The notes beneath the pieces were generated by a model, which made no database searches, had not been told where the DNA came from, and saw only the letters and a list, made by a program, of their open reading frames with translations. From NCBI GenBank assembly GCA_965223035.1, contig OZ244980.1, positions 3,162,001 to 3,226,000 on the forward strand: 64,000 nucleotides of DNA, read 5' to 3'. Made by a program: the position numbers and the translations under genes. Of the stretch, positions 17,269 through 26,789 are shown one piece after another. The DNA is from CAMDPA01 sp965223035. Its GTDB lineage: Bacteria > Pseudomonadota > Alphaproteobacteria > Rhizobiales > Hyphomicrobiaceae. Position 1 is the stretch's first letter, and every line of letters starts with the position of its first letter.

Positions 17269-19494
17269 ATGGCGGTCAACCGGCAAAAGGGGCTGTTGCG
17301 GGTCGCGACCAGTGAGGGCGCGCTTGCCCAGCCAACCGCCAATCGCATCGCCGTGCCCGATTCCGGCTCGGCGGCGGCGCTGTCGACGGCGGCAGCAGCA
17401 TCCGGTCAGATCGCCAATGACCTAGCGGGCCTCGGCGCGCAAATCAGTGCCTATGCCGATTATGCGGCGGCGATCGAGGGCGCGCGCGCGGGCCGCAAAG
17501 CCGGGCTCGATCCCGAGTTCCGACCCAAACGCTCGGCGACCATCCGTGGCCAGGCCTACGATCGCGCCGGATTGGAGACCTATCGCTCCCGGGTCGCCAT
17601 CGAAGTCGACGCCGACATCCAAGCCGGCGGTGACCTGGCGGCCAAGCGCGACGCTTGGCTCGGCAAGGTGCCGGAAGAGCTGCAAGGCGACATCGCCCAC
17701 ATGTTCCGGCGCGGCGAGCTGGTGGCCGCGCGCAAGGCGGCACGCGAACAGGAAGTGCGCATCAAGTCGGAAGCCACCGCGGCGTTGGAAACCGAGGTCG
17801 ATGGCGCGGTCAAGGGGCTACATCAGCGGGCCTATCAACTGGGGCTTGATGCGAACGCCGACAAAATGTTGGCCACCGACCTGTCGATGCTTGCGCAAAG
17901 ATTGCGCGCCAAGGGGCCGGATGGTCAGCCCTTGGTGTCGCCGGTCGCCGGGCAACGGATCTTGCGTGACGCCAAGCAGCAGGTCACTGATGCCCGCCTG
18001 TTCGGCGCTTTCGAGCGGCTGCCGAGCGTCGAGGCCAAGCAGGCGATGCTCGACAAGCTGGAAGCCGACTTCAAGGCCTCCAAGGGTCTTGCCAAGCACT
18101 ACGATCTGGCGGGCTATCGGCGCATCACGGCGCAGCTGGGCCAGGCCATGCGCGCCGCCCAGATCGAACGGCGCCAGGCCGGTGCCGTGATCGCGGGCGA
18201 GGTCAATGCGACAGCCCGGATGTTTGCGCAGGGGCATGCGCCGACGCCCGACCAGCTGGCCGGGCTCAGGAGCAAGGTCGCCGCGTCAGGTGATCCAGCG
18301 GTGACGGCGCAATTCGAAAGCCTGGAGGACCTGGTGGCGGTGCAGGCGGCGACGCGCCAGCTGCCACCGCGCGATATCGAGGCTTACGCCGAGGCGCAGC
18401 GCCGCGAGTTGGCCGAGAAGGGTCCGACACCGCACGGCGTGGCGCGGGTGGAGCTGTTGGACAAACTTGCGGTGGAGGCGCGCAAGGAACTCAAGACCGA
18501 CCCGTTGGGTTGGGCTGAGCGGGTCGGTTTGACCAAGGTCGCCCCGCTCGATTTTTCCGACCCCGACAAGACCCAGGCGTCGATCAAAGCCCGGCTGGTG
18601 CAGGCCGAAACGATCGCCGACCACTACCATCAGCCGCCGGTCTATCTGCGGCCGGATGAGCGTCAAGCGCTGCTGACGCTGGCCAGGAAGGGGCCAGACG
18701 AAATGCTGGGCGTGACGCAGGCGGTGGTCGCCTCATTCGGCGATCGGGCACGGCGGGTGCTGGCCGAGCTGTCACGCGAGGGGCCAGAATTGGCGGCGCT
18801 GGGCAACCTGCAGTCGGAGGGCGGGCGCCTGACCGCGCCGGCAGCGCGCGCCGCCGCGGTTGGCCTGGCGCTGCGGCGGATCCCCGATCGCAAGCCCTTT
18901 TTGCCCGCTACCGGCAAGACCCGGCCGTTGGCCGCGGAGGCCTTTGGCCAGGCCTATGCGGCGATACCGGAGGGGCTGGAGGCCGTCAGCGACCTGGCCG
19001 GCTCGATTTACGAGGCCAGGGCGACGCGCCTCAACCTGACGGAGTTCGATCCAGACCTCTACCGCAAGGCGCTGCGACAGGCGGCCGGCGAGATCGACGT
19101 CGGTGGCACCCTTTATGGCGGCATCACCACGCACGGCGGCTGGTTTGGGTTCGGCGCGCGCCATGTGCTGGTGCCGAGCGAGGTGCGTCAGGACCGGTTC
19201 GACGACGTGATCGAACTGATCACCGACGACGACCTGGTGGCGACCGGACACGACTTGCGCAGTCGCACCGGCCCAATCACCGCCGAGCACATCAAATCAC
19301 GCGGCACGTTGGTCTCGCTCGGCGGCGGACGCTACCGAATTGCGCTGGGTGATCCGAATGGGCCGGCGCCGCAGTGGGTGGCCAACGCCAAGGGTGCGCC
19401 CGCCACGCTCGACTTGACGCAGCTGATCCCGCGCCTGCGGCCGCGCCAGCCCAGCTACTTTTTGGGCGTGACCGCCGATGAGGACCTACCATGA
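17269..19494 (+). CDS. Internal virion (ejection) protein, gp15-like
   Basis: 741 residues starting immediately after the previous stop. Largely helical and Ala-rich with many charged heptads (QEVRIKSEATAALETEVDGA, DARLFGAFERLPSVEAKQAM); a more globular C-terminus has GITTHGGWFGFGARHVLVPS and GGGRYRIALGDPNG. Order and length fit the T7 gp15 class, which forms the periplasmic tube of the ejectosome. No enzyme motif seen. Confidence 0.65.
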   Translation: MAVNRQKGLLRVATSEGALAQPTANRIAVPDSGSAAALSTAAAASGQIANDLAGLGAQISAYADYAAAIEGARAGRKAGLDPEFRPKRSATIRGQAYDRAGLETYRSRVAIEVDADIQAGGDLAAKRDAWLGKVPEELQGDIAHMFRRGELVAARKAAREQEVRIKSEATAALETEVDGAVKGLHQRAYQLGLDANADKMLATDLSMLAQRLRAKGPDGQPLVSPVAGQRILRDAKQQVTDARLFGAFERLPSVEAKQAMLDKLEADFKASKGLAKHYDLAGYRRITAQLGQAMRAAQIERRQAGAVIAGEVNATARMFAQGHAPTPDQLAGLRSKVAASGDPAVTAQFESLEDLVAVQAATRQLPPRDIEAYAEAQRRELAEKGPTPHGVARVELLDKLAVEARKELKTDPLGWAERVGLTKVAPLDFSDPDKTQASIKARLVQAETIADHYHQPPVYLRPDERQALLTLARKGPDEMLGVTQAVVASFGDRARRVLAELSREGPELAALGNLQSEGGRLTAPAARAAAVGLALRRIPDRKPFLPATGKTRPLAAEAFGQAYAAIPEGLEAVSDLAGSIYEARATRLNLTEFDPDLYRKALRQAAGEIDVGGTLYGGITTHGGWFGFGARHVLVPSEVRQDRFDDVIELITDDDLVATGHDLRSRTGPITAEHIKSRGTLVSLGGGRYRIALGDPNGPAPQWVANAKGAPATLDLTQLIPRLRPRQPSYFLGVTADEDLP

Positions 19495-22400
19495 CGGGGC
19501 AGATCTGGGCTGAGCGGCTGCCCAATGGCGACGATCTGGCCGAGGGTCCCCCGACCGGCTTTCAGGACGTGTTCGAGGCCGCCCGGCGCGCGTTCCTGAC
19601 CGGCGAGACGATCGGCAGCCGGCACGCCGACCTGGCCGGCGTCGACGCCAAGAACGATGCCATCTTCAAGGCCACCGGTGTGCGCCTGTCCAACCCCGTC
19701 GAGCATCGCCCATTTGGTGCCCCGCCCGGGATGGGTGGGCAGCTGGCGTTGATGGATATGGAGGCCCGGTATCACGAGGCGGTCAAGACGTATCAAAGCC
19801 AATTGTTGGCGTTGGCCGAGCGCTACCCGCAACATCGCGACCTCATCGCGCCCCACCAGACAATCGCCGATTTGGGCATGTTGACCGCGCATGAGGACGA
19901 GGCGCGCTTGGCCAGCGTGCGGGCACGCGGCGCGTGGGGGACATCGTTCCTGGCGATGTTGGCCGGCGGCGTCGCCGGCTCGTTTCAGGATTTGCCGTCG
20001 GCCCTGGTCAACTTTGCTGGGTTTGGTGCCGGCGCCGGCAGAAGCCTGGTGGTGCACGCGCTCAAGGCGGGCACCTACAATGCCGGGGTCGAAGCGACAT
20101 TGCAGCCGCTGGTGCAAGCGTCGCGGGCGCAGAAGGGGCTCCCCTATGGACTAACCCGCGCGGCGGAGAGCGTCGCCGGAGCGTTCGCGTTCGGCGCGAC
20201 GCTCGATGTCGTGGGACGCGGCGGCTTGCGCACCGCGCGCGTGCTGAGGGGTGGCCGCTGGATCGAGCCACCGAGCCCGACGATCGCGGCACCGAGGGAT
20301 GCTCCGAGCAATCGCGGCGATGAGATCCTGGCTCCGGTGGACACCGAACCCCAGCCCATACAGCGGCCCATACAGCGCCCGGTCGATGATTTGGACGGTG
20401 GCGAGCCCAGCTTGGAGCGAGCGATCGCGGAACTTCCCGAGCGCCATCCGGTGCGGCAGGCGGCCGAGGGCCGACCGGAAGCGCTGGCGCACGCCATCGA
20501 GCAACTCGGCGACCAGGCGCCACCGCATTTGCGCGGGCTGGCGCAACGGGTCGATGACGAGCTGATCTTCGCCCCACCAACCGGGCTCGACGATGATGCC
20601 GGTTGGCTGCGACGGGCGGCGCAACGGCTACGTCACGATCTCGACCCCGACACCGAGCCGCCGGCGCTCGGCACATCCGAGCTGACCGCCGACGCGCGCG
20701 CCCTAGTCGAAAGCCGCCAGCTACCGCCGCCGCTGGCCGAACTGGTCGCCGACATCATGCCGTCGCAGCGCCAGGTGGAGGCGCTGGAGCACTTCGCCAG
20801 TCGCCGCCCGCGCACGCCCGATGAAGCGCGCGCGGCGATGGCCGAGATGTTGGATCGGCCACTGCCGCCGCGCGAGACGGTCGCGCGGCTGGAGCGACGC
20901 GGCGAGGACGCGTTGCGCGGGCTGGCCGATGCCGACCGGGCGTTGACGCGCCACGTGGAGGCGACCCGAGCGATCGCGGAGGCGCTGAATTTCGGTCGGC
21001 GCATCCTGCCGGCTGGCGTCGAGCTGCGCGTTGAGCCCGGTGAGCTAAGGGACCCTCGCAGCGGGCAGCTGTTGGACGGCGCCTCGGACGTGACGACCGG
21101 GGACGTCACGTTGGCGGCGACCGCGCTCGACCCGCTGGGCATCGTCGGTCATGAGGCGGTGCATGCGCTGGTCACCCGTGGCGTGATCTCGCCGGCGGAG
21201 CTGCGGGTGTTGGCCACCGCCGCCGATCGGGCCGGCGTGTTTCCCGACGATCTCAAGGCGCGCTACGCCGAAGCCTACCGAGGTCGGGCCAACCCCGACC
21301 AGCTGCTGCTGGAGGAGGCCGCCGCGCACCTGATCGAAGCGGGGTTGCGCGGCGACGTCACACTCACGCGGCAGGTGGAGCGGATCATCGCGCGCATCCG
21401 TCAGTTCCTGGAGCAGATGGCCGAGCGGTTGCGCAACTATGGCCAAGGTGCCGGCTTTCAGACCGCCGACGAGCTTATCGCGGCGATCGTGCGCGGCGAT
21501 GTTGGTCAACGCCAGCCGCGGCCGGCTTGGCGGCGCGATGGCGCCGACTCAGCCGGCGACCTGATGGCGGCGGTGCGCGCACCCTGGCGCGATTTTCCGC
21601 CGGTCGACACGCTGCATCCGCTCAACGTGCTGCAAGGCACCGATCGGGCGCTCTATGAGCAGGCCAAGCGCGCTGATGACTGGACGGCGGCGCTGACGCT
21701 GGTCCGCCGGCTGATCGACCAGGCCGCGCTCGACCGCGTCGCCGCTGCCGTCGCCGGCCGCGACGCCATCGTCGTGCCGATCCGCGCCGTCGAGGGCGCC
21801 AGCACCAACGCGCTGCCCAAGGCCTATGCGGACGAGCTAGCGGATCGCCTCGGGCTCACCGTCGATGAGGGCATCGTGCAAACCGTCCGGGCCAGCCACA
21901 CCGGCGCCAGCGCGTTTGAACGCATGGTGCGGCAGCCGGAGTTCACTGGTCCGGTGGCGGCCGGCCGCGCTTACGTGATCGTCGATGACATGATGGCCGT
22001 GGGCGGCTCGCTGGCCGGCCTGCGCGGCTACATTGAAAGCCAGGGCGGACATGTGGTATACGCCACGACCCTGGCGCGCTCGCGGCAGCGCGGCGGCGAG
22101 CGTTCGCCCTTGCGCCCGCTGGCGCCCTCGCGCAAACAGTTAAGAGCGCTTAAGCGCAAGATCCCGCAACTGGAGGCCTGGTGGCACCATGAGTTCGGAT
22201 ACCCCCTCGAGCAAATCACCGCCGGTGAGCTCGCCCACCTCCGACAGGCCGGATCGTTTGACGCCATCCGAGATCGAGTGGCTGCGGCAAAACGCGCGGG
22301 AGGCCCACAAGGCGATGAAGGAGATTCGGGCCCGTCTGCAGCGCGAGGAGGCGGAGGCCCAGGCCAAGGCGGACGCGGCCAAGACGGACGCAGACCAGGC

Positions 22401-23984
22401 GGACGCGGACCCGGAGACCCCGACCCAGACCTGATGTTCGCGCTCGCCGATCGGCAAACCGGTCGGTCGATGCGACGAGCGCTGGACAGCTTTGGCTTTT
22501 ATTCGCATGCGCTGGAAGCGGCGCGCGGGCTCAAGCAGGCCAAGGGCGCGCCGGAGCAGTTGCTGGCGCAGCTCAAGGCGGCCGGCGTCAAGGACGCCGA
22601 GCTCAAGGCCACCGGTCTGCGCCAGGCGGTACAGGGCCGGCGGAGCGTCACGCGGGAACAAATCGTCTCGCACCTAGAACAAAACCAGGTGCAGCTCCGG
22701 CAAACCGTGCTCGAACACAAGGGCGAGCCCGTCGCGGTTGATCTCGAACCGTTAGACACCACAGCGCGGTGGTTCAACTTCGCGCTGGACCCGGACAATC
22801 CGACCTACCGCGAGACGCTGCTGCATCTGCCAGCGGCCGAACCGGTGCCGCATCCCACGGTCCGCGATGCTTACGCGCTGCAGGGGCCGGACGGCAGCTA
22901 CCTGTCCGACCGAGGCCAGCCGGTGATCATCGCCGACCCCAGCGATGCGCCTGCCAAAGCGCGTCGTGTCCAATTTCACTCGAGCCATTTTTTGCAACCT
23001 AATATCGTCGGTCACATGATGACGTCGTTGACGTTCCACGAAGGGCGCGTGGTTTTCACCGTTGATCAGATCCAATCGGATTGGGGCCAGAAGTTGAGAA
23101 AGCTGGGAAAGGGCGACGAAGCGAGGGTGGAGGAACTCAGGCGCCAATTGGTGGGGTCGGCGGATGCTTTGGCAGGCGTAAAAACGATCATGCGGGAAAT
23201 CGAGGATCAGATCTTCGAGCACACCATGATCATCGAAAAAGGACCGGGATTGCTCCGGCGCAAAAAATTCATCGAGCGTCTCAAATCCGAGGTCGTGGAG
23301 CTGCGCCGGCTGCTCCAGGCATGGCATGAAAAACAATTGGAGCATCGACGGATTTACGCCGAACTGGTCAAAGAGCAAGGTAAACCGAAAGTAAGTCATC
23401 CCTTGGTCGAGACCACCGACCAATGGGTTTCGACCGTTTTGCGCCGGGCGATTCGACAGGCCGCCGAAAGCCGCGCGGAGTTTATCGCGATCCCAAGCGG
23501 GGAAACGGTGTTGTCCTATAATCCAGGCGATACCCACGGCATGAAAGCGTTCTACAACAGCATCGTGCCCAAAAGCCTGCGCCAATTGCTGCGACGGCTG
23601 GACCAAAAGTCCGGATCGCCTATCAAGGTCGAAACCCTAGCTTCACCGTCCGGCAAAACCGATTTAGGACAGGGCTTCACGCTGTTCGAGCTCACCGATC
23701 AGGTGAAGCAGCGTGTGCTTGACGAAGGCCAACCACTGTTCGCGCTCGCCGATCGGCATGCCGATACGGCGGCTGCGGCCGAGCCGGAGCTGCCACCGGT
23801 GCGCGGCTCGCCCGATTTCGATCAGCCGCTGGGCGCCGGCGCGGCGGCCCAAATCGAGGCGCTCAGCCGCGACATCGATGCGCTGCGCCTTTCCACCGAG
23901 CTATCGGACGAGCTGGCGGCGGCCGAGGCCGACGAATTCGGTGCCCGCCTGGTCGAGGCGTGTCAGCTGGGGAGGGCGGCATGA
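19491..23984 (+). CDS. Large polyvalent internal virion protein (metallopeptidase + phosphoribosyltransferase + LPD-like domains)
   Basis: 1497 residues, overlapping the previous gene by 4 nt. A helical N-terminus with a Gly/Ala-rich patch (~150-190) may aid membrane passage. Residues 554-558 form HEAVH inside GIVGHEAVHALVTRG, a zinc-peptidase HExxH helix. Around 700-860 is a phosphoribosyltransferase fold with VIVDDMMAVGGSLAGL (829-844), the PRPP loop. After a Gly/Pro/Asp-rich linker (~940-980) comes a domain with GFYSHALEAARGLKQ, YRETLLHLP, HFLQPNIVGHMMTS, VDQIQSDWGQKL (~1195) and AIPSGETVLSYNPGD, a conserved block of phage/plasmid polyvalent proteins. Such proteins are injected with DNA to act in the new host; the targets here are unknown. 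Confidence 0.75.
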   Translation: MTGQIWAERLPNGDDLAEGPPTGFQDVFEAARRAFLTGETIGSRHADLAGVDAKNDAIFKATGVRLSNPVEHRPFGAPPGMGGQLALMDMEARYHEAVKTYQSQLLALAERYPQHRDLIAPHQTIADLGMLTAHEDEARLASVRARGAWGTSFLAMLAGGVAGSFQDLPSALVNFAGFGAGAGRSLVVHALKAGTYNAGVEATLQPLVQASRAQKGLPYGLTRAAESVAGAFAFGATLDVVGRGGLRTARVLRGGRWIEPPSPTIAAPRDAPSNRGDEILAPVDTEPQPIQRPIQRPVDDLDGGEPSLERAIAELPERHPVRQAAEGRPEALAHAIEQLGDQAPPHLRGLAQRVDDELIFAPPTGLDDDAGWLRRAAQRLRHDLDPDTEPPALGTSELTADARALVESRQLPPPLAELVADIMPSQRQVEALEHFASRRPRTPDEARAAMAEMLDRPLPPRETVARLERRGEDALRGLADADRALTRHVEATRAIAEALNFGRRILPAGVELRVEPGELRDPRSGQLLDGASDVTTGDVTLAATALDPLGIVGHEAVHALVTRGVISPAELRVLATAADRAGVFPDDLKARYAEAYRGRANPDQLLLEEAAAHLIEAGLRGDVTLTRQVERIIARIRQFLEQMAERLRNYGQGAGFQTADELIAAIVRGDVGQRQPRPAWRRDGADSAGDLMAAVRAPWRDFPPVDTLHPLNVLQGTDRALYEQAKRADDWTAALTLVRRLIDQAALDRVAAAVAGRDAIVVPIRAVEGASTNALPKAYADELADRLGLTVDEGIVQTVRASHTGASAFERMVRQPEFTGPVAAGRAYVIVDDMMAVGGSLAGLRGYIESQGGHVVYATTLARSRQRGGERSPLRPLAPSRKQLRALKRKIPQLEAWWHHEFGYPLEQITAGELAHLRQAGSFDAIRDRVAAAKRAGGPQGDEGDSGPSAARGGGGPGQGGRGQDGRRPGGRGPGDPDPDLMFALADRQTGRSMRRALDSFGFYSHALEAARGLKQAKGAPEQLLAQLKAAGVKDAELKATGLRQAVQGRRSVTREQIVSHLEQNQVQLRQTVLEHKGEPVAVDLEPLDTTARWFNFALDPDNPTYRETLLHLPAAEPVPHPTVRDAYALQGPDGSYLSDRGQPVIIADPSDAPAKARRVQFHSSHFLQPNIVGHMMTSLTFHEGRVVFTVDQIQSDWGQKLRKLGKGDEARVEELRRQLVGSADALAGVKTIMREIEDQIFEHTMIIEKGPGLLRRKKFIERLKSEVVELRRLLQAWHEKQLEHRRIYAELVKEQGKPKVSHPLVETTDQWVSTVLRRAIRQAAESRAEFIAIPSGETVLSYNPGDTHGMKAFYNSIVPKSLRQLLRRLDQKSGSPIKVETLASPSGKTDLGQGFTLFELTDQVKQRVLDEGQPLFALADRHADTAAAAEPELPPVRGSPDFDQPLGAGAAAQIEALSRDIDALRLSTELSDELAAAEADEFGARLVEACQLGRAA
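22189..22434 (+). CDS. Embedded out-of-frame small ORF within the polyvalent gene
   Basis: 81 residues in the +1 frame relative to the host gene. The product looks like a real protein: Ser/Pro-rich start, then DRLTPSEIEWLRQNAREAHK, an Ala/Lys/Glu helix and an acidic end. The same DNA in the main frame gives only a low-complexity Gly/Pro/Arg linker. It stops as TGATG with an in-frame ATG of the main gene (22434), the usual junction of coupled genes. I infer that three ancestral genes were joined here; whether the small ORF is still translated is open. Confidence 0.4.
   Translation: MSSDTPSSKSPPVSSPTSDRPDRLTPSEIEWLRQNAREAHKAMKEIRARLQREEAEAQAKADAAKTDADQADADPETPTQT
22435..23758 (+). repeat. 22-bp direct repeats flanking the LPD-like domain (22435-22456 and 23737-23758)
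   Basis: Identical 22-bp copies, beginning TGTTCGCGCTCGCCGATCGG, encode FALADR at both edges of the C-terminal domain of the polyvalent protein. They may be domain-shuffling junctions or a repeated linker or processing motif. Confidence 0.7.
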
Positions 23985-26731
23985 GCATCAGGGGCTGCGT
24001 CGCCAGCGCGGTCAATCAAAACGAACTCTCGCCTGAACAGGCCGATGAGATCCTGCGGATCTACGACGGTTTCCTGCGCCAGCACCGGTTGGCGTTCGGC
24101 GAGGCGGAAGCGCAGCGGCGCGCGCAGGCCGACACCGCGGAGCGCCTGGCCGCGGAGGCGACCCAACGCAAGCGGGCGGCGCTGTTGCAGGCGGCCGCCG
24201 CGGAGCGTCTCGATCAGGTGGTGATGAGCCACCGCAACGCGCGCGGCGAGATCGATCCGGCCCAGGCGCTATGGATGCTGATTGAGCACCACGGCCAGAC
24301 CCGCCAGGGCCTGGCCACCGGCTCGGTGGAAGGCCGCCGCAAGGCCCTGATCGGAACAGCGCATGCGCGGTTGGAGGAAATGCTGCACGAATTCAGGCGC
24401 AGCGCCGTCGCCGGCCGGCAACTCAACCCGGCGCGGCTCGACAACGTGGTGCGTGAGCTGTTTGGCGAAGGCACCGGTGACGTGGCGGCCAAGGGAATGG
24501 CCAAGGCATGGTCGCAGGTGGCCGAGGATTTGCGCCAGCGCTACAACGAGATGGGCGGGACGATCGGCAAGCGCGAGGACTGGGGCCTGCCGCAGCGCCA
24601 CGACGCCTCCAAGATCCGCGCCAAGGGCTTCGCCGCGTGGTATCGGTTCACCGCGGCGCGGCTGGATCGGGCCAAGATGGCGAGCCCGCTGACCGGCAAG
24701 CCGATGGCCGACGATGAGTTGCGCACCGCGTTGGAACACATCTACGACGGGGTGACCACGGATGGCTGGGCCCACCGTGACCCGTCGATGCAGCGCCGCG
24801 GCAAAGGTGCCATCGTGCGGCAGCACGCGGAAAGTCGGTTTTTGGTGTTCAAGGGTGCCGACGCCTGGTTGGACTATCAGCGGGCGTTCGGCGAGGGCAA
24901 TGCGTTCGCCAGCATGATGGGCCACGTCAACGTGATGGCGCGCGATATCGCGGCGATGCAGGTGCTGGGCCCCAATCCGGACGCGACGCTCGAATGGCTG
25001 AAACAGAAAATTCTCAAAGAAGCGCACGCGGCCGCGCGCGGCAATGCCGCTCAATTTCCCACGCGATCGGAGTTTTTGGGGCGCCAGCTCGACGCGGTCG
25101 CCTACGCCCGCTCGCAAATCCATTTTGCCGAACAAATCTGGGCCAACGCGCGCGGGGCGGCGGATACACCGGTGGCGACGGGCATGGCCAACACCTTCGC
25201 GGCGGCCCGCAACTGGGTGTCGGCGGCGTCGCTGGGCTCGGCAATCGTGTCGGCGCAATCCGATTTGGTGTTTCAAAAGGTGGCGCGGATGTTCGCCGGC
25301 GTAAAGAACCGGCATGGCAATCTCGCGGTGGGGTTCGATTTGATTGGCGATGTTCTGAGCGCGGTCAAATCCGGCACCAAGCGCGACGCGGTGCGCTCTG
25401 GGCTGATCCTTGATAGCGCCTTGCACGTGATGGGCGAGCAGGCCCGGCATCTGGGCGCCGTCAATGGGCCAGAGATCACCCGCTACGTTGTGGACCGGGT
25501 GTTGACGATCAGTGGTTTGACGGCCTGGACGCGGGCCGGCAAGCACGCGTTCGGGCTGTCGATGATGTCGACCTTCGCCGATCATGTGGCCACGCCGTGG
25601 AACCGCATGCCCAAGCCGTTGCGGCGAACGTTGGAACGCTACGGGCTGAGCCGCGAGGATTGGGCTTTGATCGCGGCCGCCCCGCGTCACGATCTGGCAC
25701 CGGATGGTGGTTCCGGTGCCTGGGTGCTGCGGCCACTTGAAGTCCTATCGATGACGCCTGAGGAGGTGCGCCGCGCGCTTGGCGAGATCCGCAGCGAGGC
25801 GCAGCGCGCCGAATTGCTGCGGGCACTGGAGACCCGGGTGCTGACGCCGGCGGAGCGGGACGCGTTCGTGTCCGGAGCGGCCGCGCCAGCCGATGATCCT
25901 ACCGGCTTCGGCTCGGTTCCATCCGACACGCCCGACGCGAAGCTGGCCCGGCACATCCGTGACGTGGCCGAGCGCTATCATGAGATGATTTTGCAGGAGA
26001 CCAATTACGCGGTGCCGGAGGGAACGCTCGGCTCGCGCGCGCTATGGGTTGGCGACAACCAGCCTGGCACCCTGCGCGGCGAGCTGTTTCGCTCCGCCGC
26101 CCAGTTCAAATCGTTTGGCACGGCGGTCGCGCTGTTGCACGGCGCACGCATTTTCCGCGAGATCGCGCACTACGACCGGGTCGGTGGCGCGCGCTATGCG
26201 GCCGGGATGTTGATCGGCATGACGCTGCTCGGCGGGCTAGTGCTGCAGCTGCGCGCATTGCGCGACGGACGTGATCCAGAGGATGTCAACCGACCGGAGT
26301 TTTGGACGCGCGCGATGGTACAAGGCGGCGGCTTTGGCATTTGGGGCGATTTTCTGGTGGCTGACACCAATCGTTTCGGTGGTGGATGGGCGCCGACGCT
26401 GGCGGGACCGTTGCCGGGCCGGGTCGAGAACGTCTGGAACCTGACGGCCGGTAACCTGCGCGAATTGGCGACCGACAAGAACACCAACTTTGGGCGCGAG
26501 CTGACCACCTTCGTCGATGCCAGCACGCCACTGTCATCGCTCTGGTTCACCAAAGCGATCTGGCAGCGCACCGTGATCGACGCCCTGCAAGATCAGCTCG
26601 ATCCAGCCGCCTCGGCCGCCCACCGACGACGCATGCACTACATGGCCAAACGTGGCTCGAGCTACTGGTGGCGACCCGGCCAGTCTGCGCCAGCGCGCGC
26701 ACCAGATTTGAGTTCGGCGGTCGGTGGCTGA
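23981..26731 (+). CDS. Large internal virion (ejection) protein, gp16-position
   Basis: 916 residues from ATG 23981 (ATGA overlap with the preceding gene). Mostly helical; near the end a hydrophobic helix, YAAGMLIGMTLLGGLVLQLRAL, is followed by LWFTKAIWQRTVIDALQDQLDP and a basic tail (HRRRMHYMAKRGSSYWW). This C-terminal pattern (a membrane helix, a TPL..LW.TK segment and HyxxkrG) is common in the biggest ejection proteins of podoviruses. No lytic transglycosylase motif is seen, unlike T7 gp16. Confidence 0.65.
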   Translation: MSIRGCVASAVNQNELSPEQADEILRIYDGFLRQHRLAFGEAEAQRRAQADTAERLAAEATQRKRAALLQAAAAERLDQVVMSHRNARGEIDPAQALWMLIEHHGQTRQGLATGSVEGRRKALIGTAHARLEEMLHEFRRSAVAGRQLNPARLDNVVRELFGEGTGDVAAKGMAKAWSQVAEDLRQRYNEMGGTIGKREDWGLPQRHDASKIRAKGFAAWYRFTAARLDRAKMASPLTGKPMADDELRTALEHIYDGVTTDGWAHRDPSMQRRGKGAIVRQHAESRFLVFKGADAWLDYQRAFGEGNAFASMMGHVNVMARDIAAMQVLGPNPDATLEWLKQKILKEAHAAARGNAAQFPTRSEFLGRQLDAVAYARSQIHFAEQIWANARGAADTPVATGMANTFAAARNWVSAASLGSAIVSAQSDLVFQKVARMFAGVKNRHGNLAVGFDLIGDVLSAVKSGTKRDAVRSGLILDSALHVMGEQARHLGAVNGPEITRYVVDRVLTISGLTAWTRAGKHAFGLSMMSTFADHVATPWNRMPKPLRRTLERYGLSREDWALIAAAPRHDLAPDGGSGAWVLRPLEVLSMTPEEVRRALGEIRSEAQRAELLRALETRVLTPAERDAFVSGAAAPADDPTGFGSVPSDTPDAKLARHIRDVAERYHEMILQETNYAVPEGTLGSRALWVGDNQPGTLRGELFRSAAQFKSFGTAVALLHGARIFREIAHYDRVGGARYAAGMLIGMTLLGGLVLQLRALRDGRDPEDVNRPEFWTRAMVQGGGFGIWGDFLVADTNRFGGGWAPTLAGPLPGRVENVWNLTAGNLRELATDKNTNFGRELTTFVDASTPLSSLWFTKAIWQRTVIDALQDQLDPAASAAHRRRMHYMAKRGSSYWWRPGQSAPARAPDLSSAVGG

Positions 26732-26735
26732 ACCG

Positions 26736-26768
26736 CTCCAGTTGACACTGGCCGAAGCAGCTTAAAAT
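26736..26768 (+). promoter_or_regulatory. Phage promoter P5, before the tail fibre gene
   Basis: CTCCAGTTGACA (26736-26747), 15-nt spacer, TAAAAT (26763-26768). It is followed by an ATTGGGGGG leader and ATG 26790. Best -10 match of the five. Confidence 0.65.
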
Positions 26769-26789
26769 CGCGCCATTGGGGGGCACACC

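Noticed and set aside
24269..25690. 473-codon open frame on the minus strand
   Set aside because: Antisense shadow of the large ejection protein; His/Arg-rich composition typical of reversed GC-rich codons.
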